Positions 13,016-27,558 of a stretch of DNA of 64,000 nucleotides are shown here, one piece after another (the first letter of the stretch is position 1; each line of letters begins with the position of its first letter). The stretch is from Elmis aenea. Taxonomy: Eukaryota; Arthropoda; Insecta; Coleoptera; Elmidae. Below the pieces are notes generated by a model. It worked only from the letters and a program-made list of their open reading frames with translations. It was not told where the DNA came from and did no database searches. The position numbers and the translations under genes were made by a program. Location: assembly GCA_947652605.1 (NCBI GenBank), contig CANTFG010000241.1:1-64000 (forward strand), written 5' to 3'.

Positions 13016-16000
13016 TTATTAAAAATTAAAACCAGCTCATTGAAAGACATATGCAAAACAATTGTATTCATGTAAAGAGGCGATGGATAAACTGTTCCTG
13101 TGATATACAAATCAATAATTAAAATTGTTTAGAAATAGTCGCTCAAGGAACATATGTATTAACTAAAGCACGGTATTTTTAGGAAATTATTAAAAATTAA
13201 AACCAGCTCATTGAAAGACATATGCAAAACAATTGTATTCATGTAAAGAGGCGATGGATAAACTGTTCCTGTGATATACAAATCAATAATTAAAATTGTT
13301 TAGAAATAGTCGCTCAAGGAACATATGTATTAACTAAAGCACGGTATTTTTAGGAAATTATTAAAAATTAAAACCAGCTCATTGAAAGACATATGCAAAA
13401 CAATTGTATTCATGTAAAGAAGCGATGGATAAATTGTTCCTGTGATATACAAATCAATAATTAAAATTGTTTAGAAATAGTCGCTCAAGGAACATATGTA
13501 TTAACTAAAGCACGGTATTTTTAGGAAATTATTAAAAATTAAAACCCGCTCATTGAAAGACATATGCAAAACAATTGTATTCATGTAAAGAGGCGATGGA
13601 TAAACTGTTCCTGTGATATACAAATCAATAATTAAAATTGTTTCGAAATAGTCGCTCAAGGAACATATGTATGTATTAACTAAAGCACGGTATTTTTAGG
13701 AAATTATTAAAAATTAAAACCAGCTCATTGAAAGACATATGCAAAACAATTGTATTCATGTAAAGAGGCGATGGATAAACTGTTCCTGTGATATACAAAT
13801 CAATAATTAAAATTGTTTCGAAATAGTCGCTCAAGGAACACATGTATTAACTAAAGCACGGTATTTTTAGGAAATTATTAAAAATTAAAACCAACTCATT
13901 GAAAGACATATGCAAAACAATTGTATTCATGTAAAGAGGCGATGGATAAACTGTTTCTGTGATATACAAATCAATAATTAAAATTGTTTCGAAATAGTCG
14001 CTCAAGGAACATATGTATTAACTAAAGCACGGTATTTTTAGGAAATTATTAAAAATTTAATCCAGCTCATTAAAAGACATATGCAAAACAATTGTATTCA
14101 TGTAAAGTGGCGATGGATAAACTGTTTCTGTGATATACAAATCAATAATTAAAATTGTTTCGAAATAGTCGCTCAAGGAACATATGTATTAACTAAAGCA
14201 CGGTATTTTTAGGAAATTATTAAAAATTAAAACCAGCTCATTGAAAGACATATGCAAAACAATTGTATTCATGTAAAGAGGCGATGGATAAACTGTTCCT
14301 GTGATATACAAATCAATAATTAAAATTGTTTCGAAATAGTCGCTCAAGGAACACATGTATTAACTAAAGCACGGCATTTTTAGGAAATTATTAAAAATTA
14401 AAACCAGCTCATTGAAAGACATATGCAAAACAATTGTATTCATGTAAAGAGGCGATGGATAAACTGTTCCTGTGATATACAAATCAATAATTAAAATTGT
14501 TTAGAAATAGTCGCTCAAGGAACATATGTATTAACTAAAGCACGGTATTTTTAGGAAATTATTAAAAATTAAAACCAGCTCATTGAAAGACATATGCAAA
14601 ACAATTGTATTCATGTAAAGAAGCGATGGATAAATTGTTCCTGTGATATACAAATCCATAATTAAAATTGTTTAGAAATAGTCGCTCAAGGAACATATGT
14701 ATTAACTAAAGCACGGTATTTTTAGGAAATTATTAAAAATTAAAACCCGCTCATTGAAAGACATATGCAAAACAATTGTATTCATGTAAAGAGGCGATGG
14801 ATAAACTGTTCCTGTGATATACAAATCAATAATTAAAATTGTTTCGAAATAGTCGCTCAAGGAACATATGTATGTATTAACTAAAGCACGGTATTTTTAG
14901 GAAATTATTAAAAATTGAAACCAGCTCATTGAAAGACATATGCAAAACAATTGTATTCATGTAAAGAGGCGATGGATAAACTGTTCCTGTGATATACAAA
15001 TCAATAATTAAAATTGTTTTGAAATAGTCGCTCAAGGAACACATGTATTAACTAAAGCACGGCATTTTTAGGAAATTATTAAAAATTAAAACCAGCTCAT
15101 TGAAAGACATATGCGAAACAATTGTATTCATGTAAAGAGGCGATGGATAAACTGTTCCTGTGATATACAAATCAATAATTAAAATTGTTTCGAAATAGTC
15201 GCTCAAGAAACATATGTATTAACTAAAGCACGGTATTTTTAGGAAATTATTAAAAATTAAAACCAGCTCATTGAAAGACATATGCAAAACAATTGTATTC
15301 ATGTAAAGAAGCGATGGATAAATTGTTCCTGTGATATACAAATTAATAATTAAAATTGTTTAGAAATAGTCGCTCAAGGAACATATGTATTAACTAAAGC
15401 ACGGTATTTTTAGGAAATTATTAAAAATTAAAACTAGCTCATTAAAAGACATATGCAAAACAATTGTATTCATGTAAAGAGGCGATGGATAAACTGTTCC
15501 TGTGATATACAAATCAATAATTAAAATTGTTTCGAAATAGTCGCTCAAGGAACATATGTATTAACTAAAGCACGGTATTTTTAGGAAATTATTAAAAATT
15601 AAAACCAGCTCATTGAAAGACATATGCAAAACAATTGTATTCATGTAAAGAGGCGATGGATAAACTGTTCCTGTGATATACAAATCAATAATTAAAATTG
15701 TTTCGAAATAGTCGCTCAAGGAACACATGTATTAACTAAAGCACGGCATTTTTAGGAAATTATTAAAAATTAAAACCAGCTCATTGAAAGACATATGCAA
15801 AACAATTGTATTCATGTAAAGAGGCGATGGATAAACTGTTCCTGTGGTATACAAATCAATAATTGAAATTGTTTCGAAATAGTCGCTCAAGGAACATATA
15901 TGTATTAACTAAAGCACGGTATTTTTAGGAAATTATTAAAAATTAAAACCAGCTCATTGAAAGACATATGCAAAACAATTGTATTCATGTAAAGAGGCGA

Positions 16001-17610
16001 TGGATAAACTGTTCCTGTGATATATAAATCAATTATTAAAATTGTTTCGAAATAGTCGCTCAAGGAACACATGTATTAACTAAAGCACGGCATTTTTAGG
16101 AAATTATTAAAAATTAAAACCAGCTCATTGAAAGACATATGCAAAACAATTGTATTCATGTAAAGAGGCGATGGATAAACTGTTCCTGTGATATACAAAT
16201 CAATAATTAAAATTGTTTAGAAATAGTAGCTCAAGGAACATATGTATTAACTAAAGCACGGTATTTTTAGGAAATTATTAAAAATTAAAACCAGCCCATT
16301 GAAAGACATACGCAAAACAATTGTATTCATGTAAAGAGGCGATGGATAAACTGTTTCTGTGATATACAAATCAATAATTAAAATTGTTTTGAAATAGTCG
16401 CTCAAGGAACATATGTATTAACTAAAGCACGGTATTTTTAGGAAATTATTAAAAATTAAAACCAGCTCATTGAAAGACATATGCAAAACAATTGTATTCA
16501 TGTAAAGAGGCGATGGATAAACTGTTCCTGTGATATACAAATCAATAATTGAAATTGTTTCGAAATAGTCGCTCAAGAAACATATGTATTAACTAAAGCA
16601 CGGTATTTTTAGGAAACTATTAAAAATTAAAACCAGCTCTTTGAAAGACATATGCAAAACAATTGTATTCATGTAAAGAGGCGATGGATAAACTGTTCCT
16701 GTGATATACAAATCAATAATTAAAATTGTTTAGAAATAGTCGCTCAAGGAACATATGTATTAACTAAAGCACGGTATATTTAGGAAATTATTAAAAATTA
16801 AAACCAGCTCATTGAAAGACATATGCAAAACAATTGTATTCATGTAAAAAAGCGATGGATAAACTGTTCCTGTGATATACAAATCAATAATTAAAATTGT
16901 TTAGAAATAGTCGCTCAAGGAACACATGTATTAACTAAAGCACGGCATTTTTAGGAAATTATTAAAAATTAAAACCAGCTCATTGAAAGACATATGCAAA
17001 ACAATTGTATTCATGTAAAGAGGCGATGGATAAACTGTTCCTGTGATATACAAATCAATAATTAAAATTGTTTAGAAATAGTCGCTCAAGGAACATATGT
17101 ATTAACTAAAGCACGGTATTTTTAGGAAATTATTAAAAATTAAAACCAGCCCATTGAAAGACATACGCAAAACAATTGTATTCATGTAAAGAGGCGATGG
17201 ATAAACTGTTTCTGTGATATACAAATCAATAATTAAAATTGTTTCGAAATAGTCGCTCAAGAAACATATGTATTAACAAAAGCACGGTATTTTTAGGAAA
17301 TTATTAAAAATTAAAACCAGCTCATTGAAAGACATATGCAAAACAATTGTATTCATGTAAAGAGGCGATGGATAAACTGTTCCTGTGATATACAAATCAA
17401 TAATTGAAATTGTTTCGAAATAGTCGCTCAAGAAACATGTATTAACTAAAGCACGGTATTTTTGGGAAACTATTAAAAATTAAAACCAGCTCTTTGAAAG
17501 ACATATGCAAAACAATTGTATTCATGTAAAGAGGCGATGGATAAACTGTTCCTGTGATATACAAATCAATAATTAAAATTGTTTAGAAATAGTCGCTCAA
17601 GGAACATATA
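13016..17610 (+). repeat. Large segmental repeat, copy 2 (about 27 monomers)
   Basis: This is a near copy of 7191-11950. The monomer at 16617 combines the front of copy-1 monomer 10792 (aaactatt, ccagctcttt) with the aggcg body and ggtatattt tail of the next monomer (10964). That is the product expected from an in-register deletion of exactly one unit. An extra tttag monomer with a 3-bp insertion (catattatg near 12980) lies just upstream in this copy only. Confidence 0.75.
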
Positions 17611-18329
17611 TATTAACTAAAGCACGGTATATTTAGGAAATTATTAAAAATTAAAACCAGCTCATTGAAAGACATATGCAAAACAATTGTATTCATGTAA
17701 AGAGGCGATGGATAAACTGTTTCTGTAATATACAAATCAATAATTAAAATTGTTTCGAAATAGTCGCTCAAGGAACATATGTATTAACTAAAGCACGGTA
17801 TATTTAGGAAATTATTAAAAATTAAAACCAGCTCATTGAAAGACATATGCAAAACAATTGTATTCATGTAAAAAAGCGATGGATAAACTGTTCCTGTGAT
17901 ATACAAATCAATAATTAAAATTGTTTAGAAATAGTCGCTCAAGGAACATATATATTAACTAAAGCACGGTATATTTAGGAAATTATTAAAAATTAAAACC
18001 AGCTCATTGAAAGACATATGCAAAACAATTGTATTCATGTAAAAAAGCGATGGATAAACTGTTCCTGTGATATACAAATCAATAATTAAAATTGTTTAGA
18101 AATAGTCGCTCAAGGAACATATGTATTAACTAAAGCACGGTATTTTTAGGAAATTATTAAAAATTAAAACCAGCTCATTGAAAGACATATGCAAAACAAT
18201 TGTATTCATGTAAAGAAGCGATGGATAAATTGTTCCTGTGATATACAAATCAATAATTAAAATTGTTTAGAAATAGTCGCTCAAGGAACATATGTATTAA
18301 CTAAAGCACGGTATTTTTAGGAAATTATT

Positions 18330-19780
18330 AAAAATTAAAACCAGCTCATTGAAAGACATATGCAAAACAATTGTATTCATGTAAAGAGGCGATGGATAAA
18401 CTGTTTCTGTAATATACAAATCAATAATTAAAATTGTTTCGAAATAGTCGCTCAAGGAACATATGTATTAACTAAAGCACGGTATTTTTAGGAAATTATT
18501 AAAAATTTAAACCAGCTCATTAAAAGACATATGCAAAACAATTGTATTCATGTAAAGTGGCGATAGATAAACTGTTTCTGTGATATACAAATCAATAATT
18601 AAAATTGTTTCGAAATAGTCGCTCAAGGAACATATGTATTAACTAAAGCACGGTATTTTTAGGAAATTATTAAAAATTAAAACCAGCTCATTGAAAGACA
18701 TATGCAAAACAATTGTATTCATGTAAAGAGGCGATGGATAAACTGTTCCTGTGATATACAAATCAATAATTAAAATTGTTTCGAAATAGTCGCTCAAGGA
18801 ACACATGTATTAACTAAAGCACGGCATTTTTAGGAAATTATTAAAAATTAAAACCAGCTCATTGAAAGACATATGCAAAACAATTGTATTCATGTAAAGA
18901 GGCGATGGATAAACTGTTCCTGTGATATACAAATCAATAATTAAAATTGTTTAGAAATAGTCGCTCAAGGAACATATGTATTAACTAAAGCACGGTATTT
19001 TTAGGAAATTATTAAAAATTAAAACCAGCTCATTGAAAGACATATGCAAAACAATTGTATTCATGTAAAGAGGCGATGGATAAACTGTTTCTGTGATATA
19101 CAAATCAATAATTGAAATTGTTTCGAAATAGTCGCTCAAGGAACATATGTATTAACTAAAGCACGGTATTTTTAGGAAATTATTAAAAATTAAAACCAGC
19201 TCATTGAAAGACATATGCAAAACAATTGTATTCATGTAAAGAGGCGATGGATAAACTGTTCCTGTGATATACAAATCAATAATTAAAATTGTGTAGAAAT
19301 AGTCGCTCAAGGAACATATGTATTAACTAAAGCACGGTATTTTTAGGAAATTATTAAAAATTAAAACCAGCTCATTGTAAGACATATGCAAAACAATTGT
19401 ATTCATGTAAAGAGGCGATGGATAAACTGTTTCTGTGATATACAAATCAATAATTAAAATTGTTTCGAAATAGTCGCTCAAGAAACATATGTATTAACTA
19501 AAGCACGGTATTTTTAGGAAATTATTAAAAATTAAAACCAGCTCATTGAAAGACATATGCAAAACAATTGTATTCATGTAAAGAGGCGATGGATAAACTG
19601 TTCCTGTGATATACAAATCAATAATTAAAATTGTTTAGAAATAGTAGCTCAAGGAACATATGTATTAACTAAAGCACGGTATTTTTAGGAAATTATTAAA
19701 AATTAAAACCAGCTCATTGAAAGACATATGCAAAACAATTGTATTCATGTAAAGAGGCGATGGATAAACTGTTCCTGTGA
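18330..19780 (+). repeat. Repeated block at 20-monomer offset, copy 1
   Basis: About 8.5 monomers recur 3420 bp (20 x 171) downstream. Shared rare markers are ctgtaatatac at 18406, a family C unit, an aattgaaattg type, gtgtag at 19291, ctcattgtaag at 19371 and agtagctc near 19646. I saw one private change in this copy (cgatagat near 18554). Confidence 0.7.
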
Positions 19781-21749
19781 TATATAAATCAATAATTAAA
19801 ATTGTTTCGAAATAGTCGCTCAAGGAACACATGTATTAACTAAAGCACGGCATTTTTAGGAAATTATTAAAAATTAAAACCAGCTCATTGAAAGACATAT
19901 GCAAAACAATTGTATTCATGTAAAGAGGCGATGGATAAACTGTTCCTGTGATATACAAATCAATAATTAAACTTGTTTAGAAATAGTCGCTCAAGGAACA
20001 TATTTATTAACTAAAACACGGTATTTTTAGGAAATTATTAAAAATTAAAACCAGCTCATTGAAAGACATACGCAAAACAATTGTATTCATGTAAAGAGGC
20101 GATGGATAAACTGTTTCTGTGATATACAAATCAATAATTAAAATTGTTTCGAAATAGTCGCTCAAGGAACATATGTATTAACTAAAGCACGGTATTTTTA
20201 GAAAATTATTAAAAATTAAAACCAGCTCATTGAAAGACATATGCAAAACAATTGTATTCATGTAAAGAGGCGATGGATAAACTGTTCCTGTGATATACAA
20301 ATCAATAATTGAAATTGTTTCGAAATAGTCGCTCAAGAAACATATGTATTAACTAAAGCACGGTATTTTTAGGAAACTATTTAAAATTAAAACCAGCTCT
20401 TTGAAAGACATATGCAAAACAATTGTATTCATGTAAAGAGGCGATGGATAAACTGTTCCTGTGATATACAAATCAATAATTAAAATTGTTTAGAAATAGT
20501 CGCTCAAGGAACATATGTATTAACTAAAGCACGGTATTTTTAGAAAATTATTAAAAATTAAAACCAGCTCATTGAAAGACATATGCAAAACAATTGTATT
20601 CATGTAAAGAGGCGATGGATAAACTGTTCCTGTGATATACAAATCAATAATTAAAATTGTTTAGAAATAGTCGCTCAAGGAACATATGTATTAACTAAAG
20701 CACGGTATATTTAGGAAATTATTAAAAATTAAAACCAGCTCATTGAAAGACATATGCAAAACAATTGTATTCATGTAAAAAAGCGATGGATAAACTGTTC
20801 CTGTGATATACAAATCAATAATTAAAATTGTTTAGAAATAGTCGCTCAAGGAACATATGTATTAACTAAAGCACGGTATTTTTAGGAAATTATTAAAAAT
20901 TAAAACCAGCTCATTGAAAGACATATGCAAAACAATTGTATTCATGTAAAGAAGCGATGGATAAATTGTTCCTGTGATATACAAATCAATAATTAAAATT
21001 GGTTAGAAATAGTCGCTCAAGGAACATATGTATTAACTAAAGCACGGTATTTTTAGGAAATTATTAAAAATTAAAACCAGCTCATTGAAAGACATATGCA
21101 AAACAATTGTATTCATGTAAAGAGGCGATGGATAAACTGTTTCTGTAATATACAAATCAATAATTAAAATTGTTTCGAAATAGTCGCTCAAGGAACATAT
21201 GTATTAACTAAAGCACGGTATTTTTAGGAAATTATTAAAAATTTAAACCAGCTCATTAAAAGACATATGCAAAACAATTGTATTCATGTAAAGTGGCGAT
21301 GGATAAACTGTTTCTGTGATATACAAATCAATAATTAAAATTGTTTCGAAATAGTCGCTCAAGGAACATATGTATTAACTAAAGCACGGTATTTTTAGGA
21401 AATTATTAAAAATTAAAACCAGCTCATTGAAAGACATATGCAAAACAATTGTATTCATGTAAAGTGGCGATGAATAAACTGTTCCTGTGATATACAAATC
21501 AATAATTAAAATTGTTTAGAAATAGTCGCTCAAGGAACATATGTATTAACTAAAGCACGGTATTTTTAGGAAATTATTAAAAATTAAAACCAGCTCATTG
21601 AAAGACATATGCAAAACAATTGTATTCATGTAAAGAGGCGATGGATAAACTGTTCCTGTGATATACAAATCAATAATTAAGATTGTTTCGAAATAGTCGC
21701 TCAAGGAACACATGTATTAACTAAAGCACGGCATTTTTGGGAAATTATT

Positions 21750-23200
21750 AAAAATTAAAACCAGCTCATTGAAAGACATATGCAAAACAATTGTATTCAT
21801 GTAAAGAGGCGATGGATAAACTGTTTCTGTAATATACAAATCAATAATTAAAATTGTTTCGAAATAGTCGCTCAAGGAACATATGTATTAACTAAAGCAC
21901 GGTATTTTTAGGAAATTATTAAAAATTTAAACCAGCTCATTAAAAGACATATGCAAAACAATTGTATTCATGTAAAGTGGCGATGGATAAACTGTTTCTG
22001 TGATATACAAATCAATAATTAAAATTGTTTCGAAATAGTCGCTCAAGGAACATATGTATTAACTAAAGCACGGTATTTTTAGGAAATTATTAAAAATTAA
22101 AACCAGCTCATTGAAAGACATATGCAAAACAATTGTATTCATGTAAAGAGGCGATGGATAAACTGTTCCTGTGATATACAAATCAATAATTAAAATTGTT
22201 TCGAAATAGTCGCTCAAGGAACACATGTATTAACTAAAGCACGGCATTTTTAGGAAATTATTAAAAATTAAAACCAGCTCATTGAAAGACATATGCAAAA
22301 CAATTGTATTCATGTAAAGAGGCGATGGATAAACTGTTCCTGTGATATACAAATCAATAATTAAAATTGTTTAGAAATAGTCGCTCAAGGAACATATGTA
22401 TTAACTAAAGCACGGTATTTTTAGGAAATTATTAAAAATTAAAACCAGCTCATTGAAAGACATATGCAAAACAATTGTATTCATGTAAAGAGGCGATGGA
22501 TAAACTGTTTCTGTGATATACAAATCAATAATTGAAATTGTTTCGAAATAGTCGCTCAAGGAACATATGTATTAACTAAAGCACGGTATTTTTAGGAAAT
22601 TATTAAAAATTAAAACCAGCTCATTGAAAGACATATGCAAAACAATTGTATTCATGTAAAGAGGCGATGGATAAACTGTTCCTGTGATATACAAATCAAT
22701 AATTAAAATTGTGTAGAAATAGTCGCTCAAGGAACATATGTATTAACTAAAGCACGGTATTTTTAGGAAATTATTAAAAATTAAAACCAGCTCATTGTAA
22801 GACATATGCAAAACAATTGTATTCATGTAAAGAGGCGATGGATAAACTGTTTCTGTGATATACAAATCAATAATTAAAATAGTTTCGAAATAGTCGCTCA
22901 AGAAACATATGTATTAACTAAAGCACGGTATTTTTAGGAAATTATTAAAAATTAAAACCAGCTCATTGAAAGACATATGCAAAACAATTGTATTCATGTA
23001 AAGAGGCGATGGATAAACTGTTCCTGTGATATACAAATCAATAATTAAAATTGTTTAGAAATAGTAGCTCAAGGAACATATGTATTAACTAAAGCACGGT
23101 ATTTTTAGGAAATTATTAAAAATTAAAACCAGCTCATTGAAAGACATATGCAAAACAATTGTATTCATGTAAAGAGGCGATGGATAAACTGTTCCTGTGA
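21750..23200 (+). repeat. Repeated block at 20-monomer offset, copy 2
   Basis: It carries the same ordered markers as 18330-19780, with gtgtag at 22711 and ctcattgtaag at 22791. One private change here is aaaatagtttcg near 22877. Upstream and downstream monomers differ between the copies, so the ends lie close to the stated limits. Confidence 0.7.
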
Positions 23201-23454
23201 TATACAAATCAATAATTAAAATTGTTTTGAAATAGTCGCTCAAGGAACATATGTATTAACTAAAGCACGGTATTTTTAGGAAATCATTAAAAATTAAAAC
23301 CAGCTCATTGAAAGACATATGCAAAACAATTGTATTCATGTAAAGAGGCGATGGATAAACTGTTCCTGTGATATACAAATCAATAATTAAAATTGTTTCG
23401 AAATAGTCGCTCAAGGAACATATGTATTAACTAAAGCACGGTATTTTTAGGAAA

Positions 23455-23625
23455 TTATTAAAAATTAAAACCAGCTCATTGAAAGACATATGCAAAACAA
23501 TTGTAGTACGGTAAAGAGGCGATGGATAAACTGTTCCTGTGATATACAAATCAATAATTAAAATTGTTCAGAAATAGTCGCTCAAGGAACATATGTATTA
23601 ACTAAAGCACGGTATTTTTAGGAAA
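23455..23625 (+). repeat. Divergent monomer with ttgtagtacgg
   Basis: The usual ttgtattcatg is replaced by ttgtagtacgg at about 23502, a cluster of changes within ten bases and no length change. It also has the ttcag form of the box. It sits immediately before the block that recurs 200 monomers later, and the monomer before the second copy (57686) lacks the change. A similar but different cluster (ttgaagtaatg) occurs near 63381. Confidence 0.6.
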
Positions 23626-26600
23626 TTATTAAAAATTAAAACCAGCTCATTGAAAGACATATGCAAAACAATTGTATTCATGTAAAGAGGCGATGGATAA
23701 ACTGTTCCTGTGATATACAAATCAATAATTAAAATTGTTTCGAAATAGTCGCTCAAGGAACATATGTATTAACTAAAGCACGGTATATTTAGGAAATTAT
23801 TAAAAATTAAAACCAGCTCATTGAAAGACATATGCAAAACAATTGTATTCATGTAAAGAGGCGATGGATAAACTGTTTCTGTGATATACAAATCAATAAT
23901 TAAAATTGTTTCGAAATAGTCGCTCAAGAAACATATGTATTAACTAAAGCACGGTATTTTTAGGAAATTATTAAAAATTAAAACCAGCTCATTGAAAGAC
24001 ATATGCAAAACAATTGTATTCATGTAAAGAGGCGATGGATAAACTGTTCCTGTGATATACAAATCAATAATTAAAATTGTTTAGAAATAGTCGCTCAAGG
24101 AACATATGTATTAACTAAAGCACGGTATTTTTAGGAAATTATTAAAAATTAAAACCAGCTCATTGAAAGACATATGCAAAACAATTGTATTCATGTAAAG
24201 AGGCGATGGATAAACTGTTCCTGTGATATACAAATCAATAATTAAAATTGTTTCGAAATAGTCGCTCAAGGAACATATGTATTAACTAAAGCACGGTATT
24301 TTTAGGAAATTATTAAAAATTAAAACCAGCTCATTGAAAGACATATGCAAAACAATTGTATTCATGTAAAGAGGCGATGGATAAACTGTTCCTGTGATAT
24401 ACAAATCAGTAATTGAAATTGTTTCGAAATAGTCGCTCAAGGAACATATGTATTAACTAAAGCACAGTATTTTTAGGAAATTATTAAAAATTAAAACCAG
24501 CTCATTGAAAGACATATGCAAAACAATTGTATTCATGTAAAGAGGCGATGGATAAACTGTTCCTGTGATATACAAATCAATAATTGAAATTGTTTCGAAA
24601 TAGTCGCTCAAGAAACATATGTATTAACTAAAGCACGATATTTTTAGGAAATTATTAAAAATTAAAACCAGCTCATTGAAAGACATATGCAAAACAATTG
24701 TATTCATGTAAAAAAGCGATGGATAATCTGTTCCTGTGATATACAAATCAATAATTAAAATTGTTTCGAAATAGTCGCTCAAGGAACATATGTATTAACT
24801 AAAGCACGGTATTTTTAGGAAATTATTAAAAATTAAAACCAGCTTATTGAAAGACATATGCAAAACATTTGTATTCATGTAAAGAGGCGATGGATAAACT
24901 GTTCCTGTGATATACAAATCAATAATTAAAATTGTTTCGAAATAGTCGCTCAAGGAACATATGTATTAACTAAAGCACGGTATTTTTAGGAAATTATTAA
25001 AAATTAAAACCAGCTCATTGAAAGACATATGCAAAACAATTGTATTCATGTAAAGAGGCGATGGATAAACTGTTCCTGTGATATACAAATCAATAATTAA
25101 AATTGTGTAGAAATAGTCGCTCAAGGAACATATGTATTAACTAAAGCACGGTATTTTTAGGAAATTATTAAAAATTAAAACCAGCTCATTGAAAGACATA
25201 TGCAAAACAATTGTATTCATGTAAAGAAGCGATGGATAAACTGTTCCTGTGATATACAAATCAATAATTAAAATTGTTTAGAAATAGTCGCTCAAGGAAC
25301 ATATGTATTAACTAAAGCACGGTATTTTTAGGAAATTATTAAAAATTAAAACCAGCTCATTGAAAGACATATGCAAAACAATTGTATTCATGTAAAGAGG
25401 CGATGGATAAACTGTTTTTGTGATATACAAATCAATAATTAAAATTGTTTCGAAATAGTCGCTCAAGGAACATATGTATTAACTAAAGCACGGTATTTTT
25501 AGGAAATTATTAAAAATTAAAACCAGCTCATTGAAAGACATATGCAAAACAATTGTATTCATGTAAAGAGGCGATGGATAAACTGTTCCTGTGATATACA
25601 AATCAATAATTAAAATTGTTTCGAAATAGTCGCTCAAGGAACACATGTATTAACTAAAGCACGGCATTTTTAGGAAATTATTAAAAATTAAAACCAGCTC
25701 ATTGAAAGACATATGCAAAACAATTTTTTTCATGTAAAGATGCGAAGAATAAACTCTTCCTGTGATATACAAATCAATAATTAAAATTGTTTCGAAATAG
25801 TCGCTCAAGGTACATATGTATTAACTAAAGCACGGTATTTTTAGGAAATGATTAAAAATTAAAACCAGCTCATTGAAAGACATATGCAAAACAATTGTAT
25901 TCATGTAAAGAGGCGATGGATAAACTGTTCCTGTGATATACAAATCAATAATTGAAATTGTTTCGAAATAGTCGCTCAAGGAACATATGTATTAACTAAA
26001 GCACGGTATTTTTAAGAAATTATTAAAAATTAAAACCATCTCTTTGAAAGACATATGCAAAACAATTGTATTCATGTAAAGAGGTGATGGATAAACTGTT
26101 CCTGTGATATACAAATCAATAATTAAAATTGTTCAGAAATAGTCGCTCAAGGAACATATGTATTAACTAAAGCACGGTATTTTTAGGAAATTATTAAAAA
26201 TTAAAACCAGCTCATTGAAAGACATATGCAAAACATTTGTATTCATGTAAAGAGGCGATGGATAAACTGTTCCTGTGATATACAAATCAATAATTAAAAT
26301 TGTTTCGAAATAGTCGCTCAAGGAACATATGTATTAACTAAAGCACGGTATTTTTAGGAAATTATTAAAAATTAAAACCAGCTCATTGAAAGACATATGC
26401 AAAACAATTGTATTCATGTAAAGAGGCGATGGATAAACTGTTCCTGTGATATACAAATCAATAATTGAAATTGTTTTGAAATAGTCGCTCAAGGAACATA
26501 TGTATTAACTAAAGCACGGTATTTTTAGGAAATTATTAAAAATTAAAACCATCTCTTTGAAAGACATATGCAAAACAATTGTATTCATGTAAAGAGGTGA

Positions 26601-27558
26601 TGGATAAACTGTTCCTGTGATATACAAATCAATAATTAAAATTGTTCAGAAATAGTCGCTCAAGGAACATATGTATTAACTAAAGCACGGTATTTTTAGG
26701 AAATTATTAAAAATTAAAACCAGCTCATTGAAAGACATATGCAAAACAATTGTATTCATGTAAAGAGGCGATGGATAAACTGTTCCTGTGATATACAAAT
26801 CAATAATTAAAATTGTTTAGAAATAGTCGCTCAAGGAACATATGTAGTAACTAAAGCACGGTATTTTTAGGAAATTATTAAAAATTAAAACCAGCTCATT
26901 GAAAGACATATGCAAAACAATTGTATTCATGTAAAGAGGCGATGGATAAACTGTTCCTGTGATATACAAATCAATAATTAAAATTGTTTAGAAATAGTCG
27001 CTCAAGGAACATATGTATTAAATAAAGCACGGTATTTTTAGGAAATTATTAAAAATTAAAACCAGCTCATTGAAAGACATATGCAAAACAATTGTATTCA
27101 TGTAAAGAGGCGATGGATAAACTGTTTCTGTGATATACAAATCAATAATTAAAATTGTTCAGAAATAGTCGCTCAAGGAACATATGTATTAACTAAAGCA
27201 CGGTATTTTTAGGAAATTATTAAAAATTAAAACCAGCTCATTGAAAGACATATGCAAAACAATTGTATTCATGTAAAGAGGCGATGGATAAACTGTTCCT
27301 GTGATATACAAATCAATAATTAAAATTGTTTCGAAATAGTCGCTCAAGGAACATAAGTATTAACTAAAGCACGGTATTTTTAGGAAATTATTAAAAATTA
27401 AAACCAGCTCATTGAAAGACATATGCAAAACAATTGTATTCATGTAAAGAGGCGATGGATAAACTGTTCCTGTGATATACAAATCAATAATTAAAATTGT
27501 TTTGAAATAGTCGCTCAAGGAACATATGTATTAACTAAAGCACGGTATTTTTAGGAAA
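23626..27558 (+). repeat. Long-range duplicated block, copy 1 (23 monomers)
   Basis: Rare markers repeat at 57857-61789 with constant offset 34231 bp, equal to 200 monomers plus the net 31 bp of intervening indels. They are atatttagg at 23788, atcagtaattg near 24406, agcacgata at 24633, ttttgtgat near 25416, caattttttt at 25721, ccatctctttg, gtagtaac at 26844 and cataag at 27352. The last monomer is only partly alike. Confidence 0.8.
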
